DNA from: Desulfuromonadales bacterium
GTDB taxonomy: Bacteria; Desulfobacterota; Desulfuromonadia; Desulfuromonadales; UBA2197
DNA length: 45,515 nucleotides
Assembly (NCBI GenBank): GCA_014859605.1
Contig: JACUTW010000012.1
Span: 1 to 45,515, forward strand
Direction: 5' to 3'
Shown here in pieces: positions 23,978 to 32,373 of this stretch (the first letter of the stretch is position 1; each line of letters begins with the position of its first letter). The position numbers were made by a program, and so were the translations under genes. The notes beneath the pieces were generated by a model, which ran no database searches, had not been told where the DNA came from, and saw only the letters and a list, made by a program, of their open reading frames with translations.

Positions 23978-26770
23978 CTAGCGCTCCTGCTTCTTGAGCA
24001 GCGCGGCGGCGAGCGCGATCAGGATCGGCACGGACAGCGCCAGCGGGACGAAGGCCGCCTGCAGGTCGGAGAAGTCGAGCGCCTTCGTGAAGGTGCCGCG
24101 TGCAATAGTCAGGAAATGGGTGGTCGGGTAGAGCTGGCCGATCAGCCGGCCCGCTCCTTCCAGCGATGAGACTGGATCGATCATGCCGGAGAAGTTGACC
24201 GCCGGCAGGATGGTGAGCACCGCCGTGCCGAAGATCGCCGCGATCTGGCTGCGCATGAAGGTGGAAATCAGCAGCCCCACGGCCGTGGCGGCGCCGACAT
24301 AGAGCAGAGCGCCCGCCGCCAAGGTCAGGAAGCTGCCCTTCAGCGGCACGCCGAAGACGGTCACCGCGAGCAGCGTGAGCAGCAGGAAGCTCAGGAAGGA
24401 CAGCACGACATAGGGCAACTGCTTGCCGAGCAGGAATTCGAGCCGCGTCGTTGGCGTGACGTAGAAGTTGGTAATCGAGCCGAGTTCCTTTTCCCGCACG
24501 ACGCTGAGCGCCGCGAGCATGGCCGGGATCAGCATGAGCAGCAGCGGGATCACCGCCGGCACCATGGCGACCAGGCTCTTGACGTCCGGGTTATAGCGGA
24601 ACCGGGTCTCGATATTGACGAGCCCCGCCAAAGCCCCGCCGTGGCCGGCCTCGCGCGCCCTGGTGGCCAGCCAATGGGCATGCATACCCTGCACATAGCC
24701 GCGGACGGTCTCCCCCCGTGTCGGCATGGCGCCGTCGATCCAGGCGCCGATCTCGACCCGCCGGCCCCGGGCGATGTCGCGCGCGAAGCCCGGCGGGATC
24801 TCGATCGCCAGACTGATGTCGCCTTCGCGCATGCGCCGGTCGAGATCGGCATAACCGGTAATCGGCGCCCGCTCGACGAAGTAACGGGAGCCGGCGAGGT
24901 TGAGCGTATAGTCGCGGCTGACGGTGGTCTGGTCGCGATCCAGCACCGCGAAGGTGAGATCCTCCACATCGAGGCTGATCCCATAGCCCATCACGAACAT
25001 CAGGATGGCGCTGCCGAGCAGCGCCAACGTCAGCCGGATGGGATCGCGGCGCAGCTCCAACCCTTCGCGCCGGGCATAGCTGATCATGCGTCGGGGGTCG
25101 AATCGGCGCCGCCAGCCCTGTGGTTCGGCATGACCGGGCGAGGCCTCGACCGAAGCGAGCGAAGTGCTTGCGTTCACTTGGCGTGCCTCGCCCGCGCCCT
25201 CCGCTTCGGCCTCCTCCAGATAGGTGACAAAAGCCTCTTCCAGGCTGCCCTCGCCGCGTTTGCTTGCCAGGGCGGCGGGCGCGTCAGTCACTAGCACCCG
25301 ACCCGCATGCATCAGCGATATCCGGTCGCAGCGCTCGGCCTCGTTCATGAAGTGGGTGGAGATGAAGATGGTCACCCCATCGCGGCGCGACAGCTCGACC
25401 AGCATGCGCCAGAAGGCGTCGCGCGCCACCGGATCGACACCCGAGGTGGGCTCGTCGAGGATCAGCATCTCGGGCTTGTGGATCATGGCGACCGCCAGCG
25501 ACAGGCGTTGCCGGTGGCCGAGGGGCAGGCGGCCCGGCAAGCTGTCAATCACCGCGGCCAGATCGAATCGCTCAACCATTTCGTCCACGCGCCCTGAAAT
25601 CTCGGCAGCGGGCACGTGAAACAGTCGGGCATGCAGCGCCAGGTTCTGCCGCACCGTCAGTTCGGTGTAGAGCGAGAAGAACTGCGACATGTAGCCGACG
25701 CGGTGGCGGGTCGCAAGGTCGTGCGGGTCCACCTCGTGTCCGAACAGCCAGGCCCGGCCTTCGCTCGGCGGCAGGAGGCCGGTCAGCATCTTCATCGTCG
25801 TGGTCTTGCCACAGCCGTTGGAGCCGAGAAAACCGAAGATCTCACCCCGTGGGACACGCAGGTTCACATGATCGACCGCGGTGAACTCGCCGAAGCGCAT
25901 GGTCAGATCCCGGGCCTCGATCGCGGTATCGCCATCGTCTTGCGGCCGCGGCGGAATCTCGACCGCCCGATAATCCCGGCGCTTGTCTTCCGGCAGCAGC
26001 CGGATGAAGGCCGCCTCCAGCGAAGCCGCCCCCGTGCTCTGCAGCAGGCCTTCGGGCGTGTCGCTGGCCAGCACTCGCCCACCGTCCATCGCCGCCAGCC
26101 AGTCGAAACGTGCCGCCTCCTCCATATAGGCCGTGGCCACCAGCACGCTCATGCCTGGCCGGGAACGACGGATGCCGGCGATCAACTCCCAGAACTGGCG
26201 CCGTGAGAGCGGGTCGACGCCGGTCGTCGGCTCGTCGAGGATGAGCAGGTCCGGATCGTGGATCAGCGCGCAGCAAAGGCCGAGCTTCTGCTTCATGCCG
26301 CCGGAGAGCTTGCCTGCCGGGCGAGCGAGAAACGGCCTAAGGCCGGTGGCCTCGGTCAGGGCCTCGATGCGGCGCGTCCGTTCGCCACGATCCTGCCCGA
26401 ACAGCCGTCCGAAAAAGTCGAGGTTCTCGGCCACCGAGAGCGTCGGATAGAGGTTTCCTCCCAGGCCCTGGGGCATGTAGGCGATCCGCGGGCCGAGTGC
26501 GCGCCGATAGCGCGCATCGGCCATGTCGCCGCCCAGCACCTCGACCCGGCCCGTCTGAACCGCGCGGGCGCCCGCGATCAGCGCCAGCAGACTTGACTTG
26601 CCGACCCCGTCCGGGCCGATCAGCCCGGCCATGCAGCCCGCAGGGAGATCGAGGCTGACCTCGTCGAGCGCACGCACCTTGCCGTAGCGCAGGGACACAT
26701 CCCGCAGGCGGGCAACCGGCGCGGCAGCCCCCCCTCCATCCTCGATCTGTGCATGTACATCCCGGCTCAT
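23978..26770 (-). CDS. rbbA: RbbA-like fused ABC ATPase-ATPase-permease
   Basis: The 930-residue protein has two ABC ATPase domains followed by an ABC-2 membrane domain, the layout of E. coli RbbA (YhiH). Domain 1 (about 20-260) has Walker [10 protein letters not shown], signature [11 protein letters not shown] and Walker [14 protein letters not shown]. Domain 2 (about 285-520) has Walker [10 protein letters not shown], a degenerate signature [11 protein letters not shown] and Walker [14 protein letters not shown]. The C-terminal part (about 565-930) has a first helix at [20 protein letters not shown], a long outer loop and several helices with [21 protein letters not shown]. coli RbbA is reported as ribosome-associated, yet the fused permease and neighbours point to export. 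It overlaps yhiI by four bases. Confidence 0.92.
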   Translation of the reverse strand: MSRDVHAQIEDGGGAAAPVARLRDVSLRYGKVRALDEVSLDLPAGCMAGLIGPDGVGKSSLLALIAGARAVQTGRVEVLGGDMADARYRRALGPRIAYMPQGLGGNLYPTLSVAENLDFFGRLFGQDRGERTRRIEALTEATGLRPFLARPAGKLSGGMKQKLGLCCALIHDPDLLILDEPTTGVDPLSRRQFWELIAGIRRSRPGMSVLVATAYMEEAARFDWLAAMDGGRVLASDTPEGLLQSTGAASLEAAFIRLLPEDKRRDYRAVEIPPRPQDDGDTAIEARDLTMRFGEFTAVDHVNLRVPRGEIFGFLGSNGCGKTTTMKMLTGLLPPSEGRAWLFGHEVDPHDLATRHRVGYMSQFFSLYTELTVRQNLALHARLFHVPAAEISGRVDEMVERFDLAAVIDSLPGRLPLGHRQRLSLAVAMIHKPEMLILDEPTSGVDPVARDAFWRMLVELSRRDGVTIFISTHFMNEAERCDRISLMHAGRVLVTDAPAALASKRGEGSLEEAFVTYLEEAEAEGAGEARQVNASTSLASVEASPGHAEPQGWRRRFDPRRMISYARREGLELRRDPIRLTLALLGSAILMFVMGYGISLDVEDLTFAVLDRDQTTVSRDYTLNLAGSRYFVERAPITGYADLDRRMREGDISLAIEIPPGFARDIARGRRVEIGAWIDGAMPTRGETVRGYVQGMHAHWLATRAREAGHGGALAGLVNIETRFRYNPDVKSLVAMVPAVIPLLLMLIPAMLAALSVVREKELGSITNFYVTPTTRLEFLLGKQLPYVVLSFLSFLLLTLLAVTVFGVPLKGSFLTLAAGALLYVGAATAVGLLISTFMRSQIAAIFGTAVLTILPAVNFSGMIDPVSSLEGAGRLIGQLYPTTHFLTIARGTFTKALDFSDLQAAFVPLALSVPILIALAAALLKKQER

Positions 26771-27840
26771 TGCGGCAGCCTCGTCTGCAGTTCCGGCGGC
26801 CAGTCCACCGTGGAATCAAATCGCACATAGGCCATGCCCGGCAGGCCGGTCTTGACCTGACGCAGATGCCGGCGCAGCAGCGCCGGATCGATCCGCGCCT
26901 TGACCCGGAACATCAGCTTCAGACGTTCTTCCGTTGTCTCCACCGTTTTCGGGGTGAACTGGGCCTCATCGGCGACGAATGAGATCTCGGCCGGGACCAC
27001 GTATTGCGGGGCGGCATCGAGCACGAGCCGCGCTTCGGTCCCCAGTGCGACCCGTCCGGCCGCTTTCGTCGGCAGGAAAAAGGTCATGTAGACATCGGTG
27101 AGGTCGATCATGTTCAGGACAGTGCCGCCGGAGGCCAGCACCTCGCCAGGCTGGGCCACACGGTATTGCACCCGTCCTTCCCGCGGCGACTTCAGCACGC
27201 TGTCGTCGAGGTCCGCCTCGATCCGCTCCAGGGCAGCCTGGGCTGCCTCGACATCCGATTCCGCTCCGATCACCTGCGATCTGGCCGTAACGATGGCCGC
27301 GTCGGCCGCCACTACTTCGGCCTCGGCCGCGCGGAAAGCGGCCCGCGCGCTAAGGAAGGCGGTGCGGTCATCGTCGACTTGCTGCGCGGCAATGGCCTGA
27401 TCCGTGAGCAGCGCTTCTGAACGCGCCAGGCGCCTTTTCGCCGCCTCGACCTCGGCCTGGTGCTGTACCACAACGGCCTGTCCGGCAGCTCTTTCGCTTT
27501 GACGCTGGGTCACCTGGCTGCGGGCGGTCTCGATGGCGTTCTGCGCTTGGCGCAACCGGGCCCGCGCTTCTCTCCGCTGAGCTTCAAGTACGGCGGTGTC
27601 CATCTTCGCCAGAACTTGTCCGGCCGTGACGAAATCACCTTCGTCCACCAGGATCTCCTCGATCCGCCCCGCCGTCTTGGCGGCGATGTCGATCTCCACC
27701 GCTTCAATGCGGCCGTTGCCACTGGCGAAACCGTCGGGAAGATCCTTTTTCTGCAAGGATTGCCAAGCAAAGAGTGCGGCCCCGATACCGACCACCCCTA
27801 TGGCGATGGCCAGTAACTGGCCTTTATTGAGCTTCGGCAT
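26767..27840 (-). CDS. yhiI: HlyD-family membrane fusion protein, YhiI-like
   Basis: The 357-residue periplasmic adaptor has one N-terminal membrane anchor (about 8-27: [20 protein letters not shown]). It then has a lipoyl/biotinyl half ([20 protein letters not shown]) and a long alpha-helical hairpin (about 85-210) rich in Ala, Gln and Arg. The second lipoyl half and a beta-barrel ([20 protein letters not shown]) close the fold. Such proteins bridge an inner-membrane exporter to an outer-membrane channel; no TolC-like gene is present here. It is the first gene of the operon and overlaps rbbA by four bases (ATGA). The ATG at 27840 has GGAG nine bases upstream and is chosen over the GTG at 27855. 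Confidence 0.92.
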   Translation of the reverse strand: MPKLNKGQLLAIAIGVVGIGAALFAWQSLQKKDLPDGFASGNGRIEAVEIDIAAKTAGRIEEILVDEGDFVTAGQVLAKMDTAVLEAQRREARARLRQAQNAIETARSQVTQRQSERAAGQAVVVQHQAEVEAAKRRLARSEALLTDQAIAAQQVDDDRTAFLSARAAFRAAEAEVVAADAAIVTARSQVIGAESDVEAAQAALERIEADLDDSVLKSPREGRVQYRVAQPGEVLASGGTVLNMIDLTDVYMTFFLPTKAAGRVALGTEARLVLDAAPQYVVPAEISFVADEAQFTPKTVETTEERLKLMFRVKARIDPALLRRHLRQVKTGLPGMAYVRFDSTVDWPPELQTRLPQ

Positions 27841-27874
27841 TTTTTGACACTCCACTTTGCCCCGTACTCTGAAA

Positions 27875-27907
27875 AGGCATTCCAGGGACGTAGTTCAGAG
27901 GCATTCC
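27875..27907. repeat. Two 9-base direct repeats upstream of yhiI
   Basis: AGGCATTCC occurs at 27875-27883 and again at 27899-27907, 24 bases apart start to start, about 35-67 bases upstream of the yhiI ATG. They could be binding half-sites for a regulator of the operon or chance repeats. Confidence 0.4.
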
Positions 27908-27993
27908 GAGTAATCAGGGCCACTCACCAGATTTATACCTTAAAATCACTCATGCCCCATGTTCCCAAAATCATTAAAAAAATCCGATTTCAA

Positions 27994-28127
27994 TCTTCCG
28001 CAATAAGCTTGTCATCCCCGAATTTTTTTATCGGGGATCCATGATTTTTTGATTTTGGTCGGTTAGAACAGCTGGACTCCCGATCAGAATCGCTTCGGGA
28101 ATGACACATTTAGGGTTCTGCGGAAGA
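27994..28127. repeat. Twin-hairpin inverted-repeat element (REP/MITE-like)
   Basis: The outer arms are TCTTCCGCA (27994-28002) and TGCGGAAGA (28119-28127). The middle arms are TGTCATCCCCGA (28010-28021) and TCGGGAATGACA (28095-28106), with one mismatch. The inner arms are ATCGGGGATCCA (28030-28041) and TGGACTCCCGAT (28073-28084), with two mismatches. Each side can also fold alone: ATCCCCGA/TCGGGGAT on the left and TCCCGA/TCGGGA on the right. It has no coding capacity. The TGTCATTCCCGA-type terminus recalls dispersed palindromic elements seen in many proteobacterial genomes. Confidence 0.75.
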
Positions 28128-28216
28128 CGAGCTTATCTATTTTAAAAAAATAATGAGCTAAAATTAACACGGAGGCGCGGCGGCAACAAGAAGTTTTGTT
28201 GCAAATTTCCCTCGCT

Positions 28217-28243
28217 CCCCCTTTGTCCAAGGGGGACTTTTTT
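28217..28243 (+). terminator. Terminator-like hairpin without an upstream forward gene
   Basis: CCCCCTT (28217-28223) pairs with AAGGGGG (28229-28235) around TGTCC, followed by ACTTTTTT. It has the form of a Rho-independent terminator on the forward strand, but no forward gene precedes it closely. It could end antisense or readthrough transcription, or be another dispersed repeat of the CCCCCTTT...AAAGGGGG type. Confidence 0.5.
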
Positions 28244-28356
28244 CTTTTCGCCAGCGCGGCGTTGCGACCGATTGTAGCAATGCTCTCCTTGTCGTGGTAG
28301 CGGAAGAGGGAGAGGGCGAAGCTTCAGTTTTCGATTCTGCTTTCGACAATTCCGCT

Positions 28357-28577
28357 TTCGATTCTTGCCAGTGCGGGGACTTCTTGGTAAACTTTCTCCG
28401 CCTCAAAATCGAGTATTAAGGAGTGACGATGACTATCCCTGTGGACAGTTTGAAAGTAGCGATTGAGGATTTGTCCTGGCAGTGCGATCCCGCCCTTTTT
28501 GACTTTGAAACGACGGCCAACCTCCCTTGTCTTGAAGAGACCCTCGGTCAGGAACGGGCCCTCGCTGCCATCGACTT
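28357..28577 (+). repeat. Right direct copy (B) of the Lon-like protease 5' region
   Basis: This is the counterpart of 22563-22786. It contains about 70 bases upstream of the start codon and the first ~50 codons of the intact protease gene, and carries on without a break into the full gene. See the left copy for the shared blocks. Confidence 0.93.
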
Positions 28578-30846
28578 CGGTCTGGGAATGCAGGACAGTG
28601 GCTACAACATCTTTATCCTCGGGGAACCGGGGACGGGCCGCTCTTCGGCCATCCGCAAGATTCTTAGCCGGCGGGCGGTCTCCCAGGCTGTTCCGGAGGA
28701 CTGGTGCTACGTTAATAATTTTCAGGATAATACCCGGCCGCTGCAAATTAATCTCCCAGCCGGGAATGGCCGTAAAATTCATCGCGACATGGAAAATCTC
28801 GTCGTGCGATTGGCGGAAGAGATCCCCAAGGTCTTTGAAAGTAAAGAATACGAAAAGCACAAGAATGAAATTACCGGAGAATTTCAGGAAAAGAACCGGC
28901 GGCTTTTTCAGGAGATGGATGAATCGGCCAGTGAGCAGGGATTTATTTTGCAGCGCTCGGTCAATGGTCTGGTTCTGGTGCCGGTGCGGGATGGGACTCC
29001 CCTGACACAACAGGATTTTGAAAATCTCACCGCCGAGGAACGCAGTGACCTCGATGCTCGCGGGACGGTGCTGCAAGGCCGTCTCAACGAAGTGCATCGT
29101 GAGGCGCGCGATCTCGAAAAGGAGTTACGGCTCGCCATGTCCACCATGGAGAAAGCGGTCCTCCTTGCTTCGGTCGGTCACCTCTTTGAGGAGTTATGCG
29201 ATCGCTATGCCCCTTACCCGAAAGTGATCGATTACTTTAATAACTGTAAAAAGGATATCCTGGAGCGGATCGATGAGTTCCGACCGAACGAAGAACCCGC
29301 CATCAAGCTGCCCGGCTTCAAGTTTGGCAGCAATGAACGCCCGACTTTTGAGCGTTACAAGATCAATCTCCTTCTCGATAATCATGAACAGCAGGGGGCG
29401 CCGGTCATTTATGAAGCGAATCCGACCTATTTTAATCTCTTCGGCCGGATTGATCACCTGATTGAAATGGGCAATGCCGTTACCAACTTCACCATGATCA
29501 AGGCTGGTGCCCTGCATCGCGCCAATGGCGGTTATCTCATCCTCGACTGTCGGGAACTTCTCCTCTCCCCCTTCTCCTACGATGCCCTGAAGCGGGCGAT
29601 TCGCAATCGCGAGATCAAGATTGAAGATGTCACCGAACAGTATCGCTTCATTGCCACCGTGTCACTCAAACCGGAAGCGATCCCGCTGAATTGCAAAATC
29701 ATCATTATCGGCACGCCGGAGCTTTACTATCTCCTCCATCACTACGATCCGGATTTTCGGAAGTTTTTCAAGACCAAGGCGGAATTTGACGGACGGATGG
29801 ACAATAGCCAGGAGAATGCCAGGCAATATGCCTCCTTTGTCGCGGCAAAATGTTCCGAAGAAACGCTCCTCCCCTTTGCCGCTGATGGCGTAGCGCGCAT
29901 TGTCGAATATTCCGTGCGCCTGATCGCCGATAAAAAGCGGCTCTCTTCCCGTTTTTTGGATATTGCCGATTTGATTCGCGAAGCATCTTTCTTTGCCGGT
30001 CGCGACACCGCTGCAAGTGTTGCCCGTAAGCATGTCGACCTCGCCGGAGAGGCGCGAATTTATCGCTCCAATCAGCTGGAGCAACGCATTCAGGAATTGA
30101 TCGATGAAGGGACTCTGCTCATCGATACGACCGAGGCGGTGGTTGGGCAGGTCAATGGTTTGTCGGTTTATCAGCTTGCCGATTACTCTTTTGGCCGTCC
30201 GTCGCGGGTGACGGTCCGGACTTATCTTGGCCGCAGCGGTGTGATCAATATCGAGCGTGAAGTCAAGCTTTCCGGACCGATTCACGACAAAGGGGTCTTG
30301 ATTCTGACCGGATTTCTCGGCGATCGCTTTGCCCAGGATAAACCCCTCTCGCTGGCCGCGACGATCTGTTTCGAGCAATCCTACAACGGTGTCGAAGGGG
30401 ATAGTGCTTCGTCAACCGAACTCTACGCCCTCCTTTCCTCTTTGGCCAACGTGCCGATCCGGCAGGGGATTGCGGTCACCGGCTCGGTCAATCAGCGTGG
30501 TCAGATTCAGCCGATCGGCGGCGCGAATGAAAAGATCGAGGGATTCTTTGCCGTCTGCAAAAATCGCGGCCTTGACGGCACGCAAGGGGTCATCATCCCG
30601 ATCCAGAACGTCCAAAATCTCATGCTCAAGGAAGAGGTCGTGACCGCCGTTCGTGAGCAACTCTTTACGATCTGGGCGGTTGCTAGTATCGATGAGGGGA
30701 TGGAGATCCTCACCGGGGTCACCGCCGGGGTGCGTCAGGAGGATGGCAGCTGGACCGCTGACAGTATCAATGCCAAGGTAGACAGCCGCCTGCGGCAGAT
30801 GTTTGAAGCGCTCAAGGGGGCAGCGGACAGCAAAGATAAAGAATAA
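28429..30846 (+). CDS. Lon-like ATP-dependent protease (AAA_32 / S16 family)
   Basis: The 805-residue protein starts MTIPVDSLKVAIEDLSWQCD, with the ATG at 28429 five bases after AAGGAG. It belongs to the Lon-like group with an N-terminal AAA_32 ATPase region and a C-terminal Lon proteolytic domain, not canonical LonA. The nucleotide loop reads GEPGTGRSS (about 65-73), with Arg where the Walker A lysine is usual. The middle has NGGYLILDCRELLLSPFSYD and an AAA lid with IVEYSVRLIADKKRLSSRFL. The protease catalytic dyad is Ser659 in EGDSASS and Lys702 in GGANEKIEGFF. Both catalytic residues are present, so peptidase activity is expected. A truncated copy of its start lies at 22636. Confidence 0.9.
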   Translation: MTIPVDSLKVAIEDLSWQCDPALFDFETTANLPCLEETLGQERALAAIDFGLGMQDSGYNIFILGEPGTGRSSAIRKILSRRAVSQAVPEDWCYVNNFQDNTRPLQINLPAGNGRKIHRDMENLVVRLAEEIPKVFESKEYEKHKNEITGEFQEKNRRLFQEMDESASEQGFILQRSVNGLVLVPVRDGTPLTQQDFENLTAEERSDLDARGTVLQGRLNEVHREARDLEKELRLAMSTMEKAVLLASVGHLFEELCDRYAPYPKVIDYFNNCKKDILERIDEFRPNEEPAIKLPGFKFGSNERPTFERYKINLLLDNHEQQGAPVIYEANPTYFNLFGRIDHLIEMGNAVTNFTMIKAGALHRANGGYLILDCRELLLSPFSYDALKRAIRNREIKIEDVTEQYRFIATVSLKPEAIPLNCKIIIIGTPELYYLLHHYDPDFRKFFKTKAEFDGRMDNSQENARQYASFVAAKCSEETLLPFAADGVARIVEYSVRLIADKKRLSSRFLDIADLIREASFFAGRDTAASVARKHVDLAGEARIYRSNQLEQRIQELIDEGTLLIDTTEAVVGQVNGLSVYQLADYSFGRPSRVTVRTYLGRSGVINIEREVKLSGPIHDKGVLILTGFLGDRFAQDKPLSLAATICFEQSYNGVEGDSASSTELYALLSSLANVPIRQGIAVTGSVNQRGQIQPIGGANEKIEGFFAVCKNRGLDGTQGVIIPIQNVQNLMLKEEVVTAVREQLFTIWAVASIDEGMEILTGVTAGVRQEDGSWTADSINAKVDSRLRQMFEALKGAADSKDKE

Positions 30847-30888
30847 TGCGGGATTTATTTTCTTTTTGTAGAAACGAAGGGATGAAGG

Positions 30889-32373
30889 ATGAATGTTAAT
30901 GCGTTGAGGCTCCTGCTGTTTTTATTTTTATGTCTGCCGAATATTGCCGCGGCCGGCCTCGCTGAACGGGTGCAGGAACATCGCTTTGCCAATGGTCTGA
31001 CTCTGCTCGTTGTCGAGCGTCACGATTCTCCGACATTGGCGGCTTATATCACCCTGCGGGTCGGTTCTGTCGATGAAACGAGTGAAAACCGGGGCGTCGC
31101 ACACCTGTTGGAACATATGCTCTTCAAGGGGACCAAGACCCTTGGCACCAAAGATTATCGTCGGGAAAAGCCGCTTTTGGAGGCGATCGAGGCCGCCGGC
31201 GCTGAATATGATCGACTCCGCCTGGCGCCGCAGCTGAATGCCAGTCGCATCGCCGAGCTTGAGATTCAGCTGAAGGAACTGCAGGAACAGCGCCGTCAGT
31301 TTGACGTCCCGCAGGAGGTGGCCGAACTTTACGCCAAGAATGGCGGGGTCGGTTACAATGCTTTTACCAGCAAGGATCTGACCAGTTATGTGATCGAACT
31401 CCCTGCCAACAAACTCGAACTCTGGGCAGCCATTGAATCAGACCGGATGCGTCACTCTATCTTCCGTGATTTTTATACGGAGCGGCAGGTGGTCATGGAA
31501 GAGCGGCGGCGTTCCTATGATACGAACCCGGATGGCCTCCTTTACGAGAACCTCCTTGCCACAGCCTTTACCCTCCATCCCTACCGGCATCCGATCATCG
31601 GCTGGATGTCTGACATCGATCATTTGAGCCTGGAGAAGACTCGGGCCTTTCATGATCGCTATTATGTCCCGGCCAACACCGTGATCGCCCTGGTCGGCGA
31701 TATCGATTTTGTCGCCGCCAGAGAGATGGTAGAGCGTTACTTTGGCAAGATTCCGGGCGGCATGCCGACACCGCCGATCGTTGCTGGCGAACCGGAGCAG
31801 CGCGGGGAAAAACGGGTGGCGATCAGCTTTGATGCTGAACCGCGCGTGATGATCGCTTATCATAAGCCGACCCTGCCGAGTCGCGACGATTATATCTTTG
31901 ATCTGATCAATGGCCTGCTCGGCGACGGCCGGACTTCTCGTCTTTATCAAACACTGGTCGTCAAGGAACAGCTCGCCGCGACGCTATCGACCTTTACCGC
32001 GCCGGGTTCACGCTTTGATAACCTCTTTGTTATCAAGGCCACACCGCGCGCGCCGCATACCTCTCTGGAAGTGGAGGCTGCTGTTTATCGTGAATTAAAG
32101 CGGTTGGCGGATGAAGAAGTCGGTGCTGCCGAACTCGAACGCGTGCGCAACCGTTTACGCGTCGATTTTTTACGAAATCTCCAGAAGAATAGCGCCCTTG
32201 CGCATATGCTCACTTATTACCAGACGGTCGCAGGGGATTGGCGCTATCTCGTTCGTTATGATGAGGAGTTGGCGAGCATTACCCCGGCGGAGATCCAGAC
32301 TGCAGCGCACCGCTATTTTACTTCGGAGAATCGTACCGTCATCACTCTTGCCCGCACCGGAGGTGGTGAATGA
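30889..32373 (+). CDS. M16-family zinc metalloprotease, active subunit
   Basis: The 494-residue protein has a signal peptide (about 1-24: NALRLLLFLFLCLPNIAAAG) and the inverted zinc motif HLLEHMLFKGT (HxxEH), preceded by LRVGSVDETSENRGVA. An Ala/Glu/Gln-rich, probably coiled insertion (about 95-150) separates it from GYNAFTSKDLTSYVIELPAN and LELWAAIESDRM, which supplies the distal zinc-binding glutamate. A second, non-catalytic M16 half follows. It is likely a periplasmic M16B peptidase acting on small peptides or unfolded protein, paired with the next gene. The stop overlaps the next start by four bases. Confidence 0.9.
   Translation: MNVNALRLLLFLFLCLPNIAAAGLAERVQEHRFANGLTLLVVERHDSPTLAAYITLRVGSVDETSENRGVAHLLEHMLFKGTKTLGTKDYRREKPLLEAIEAAGAEYDRLRLAPQLNASRIAELEIQLKELQEQRRQFDVPQEVAELYAKNGGVGYNAFTSKDLTSYVIELPANKLELWAAIESDRMRHSIFRDFYTERQVVMEERRRSYDTNPDGLLYENLLATAFTLHPYRHPIIGWMSDIDHLSLEKTRAFHDRYYVPANTVIALVGDIDFVAAREMVERYFGKIPGGMPTPPIVAGEPEQRGEKRVAISFDAEPRVMIAYHKPTLPSRDDYIFDLINGLLGDGRTSRLYQTLVVKEQLAATLSTFTAPGSRFDNLFVIKATPRAPHTSLEVEAAVYRELKRLADEEVGAAELERVRNRLRVDFLRNLQKNSALAHMLTYYQTVAGDWRYLVRYDEELASITPAEIQTAAHRYFTSENRTVITLARTGGGE

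Larger units (their letters stand above)
22787..28356. other. Inserted islet carrying the yhiI-rbbA-yhhJ operon, bounded by direct repeats
   Basis: This 5.6-kb block lies between the two direct copies of the protease gene's 5' region. It contains a three-gene reverse-strand operon that is visibly richer in G and C, with GCG/GCC/CGC-type codons more frequent than in typA or the protease gene. The arrangement of partial copy, foreign DNA and full copy is what single-crossover integration of a circle carrying ~220 bases of homology would leave. No integrase or transposase is present. The right part (27841-28356) is non-coding and holds repeats. Confidence 0.6.
27841..28428. other. 588-base non-coding spacer between yhiI and the Lon-like gene
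   Basis: No credible gene is seen. From left to right the spacer holds two 9-base direct repeats (27875-27907), a twin-hairpin inverted-repeat element (27994-28127), a terminator-like hairpin (28217-28243), three closely spaced TTTCGA-containing units (28329-28364) and the right copy of the protease 5' region (from 28357). The reverse-strand promoter of the yhiI operon should lie in its left part, but no clear -35/-10 pair was found. Confidence 0.7.

Noticed and set aside
24641-26206. Long forward frames inside the rbbA gene
   Set aside because: High GC leaves antisense frames open; the reverse-strand RbbA domains are unmistakable.
28329-28364. Three TTTCGA-containing units as a tandem repeat or CRISPR-like array
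   Set aside because: Units are short, irregular in spacing and imperfect; no leader, spacers or cas genes.
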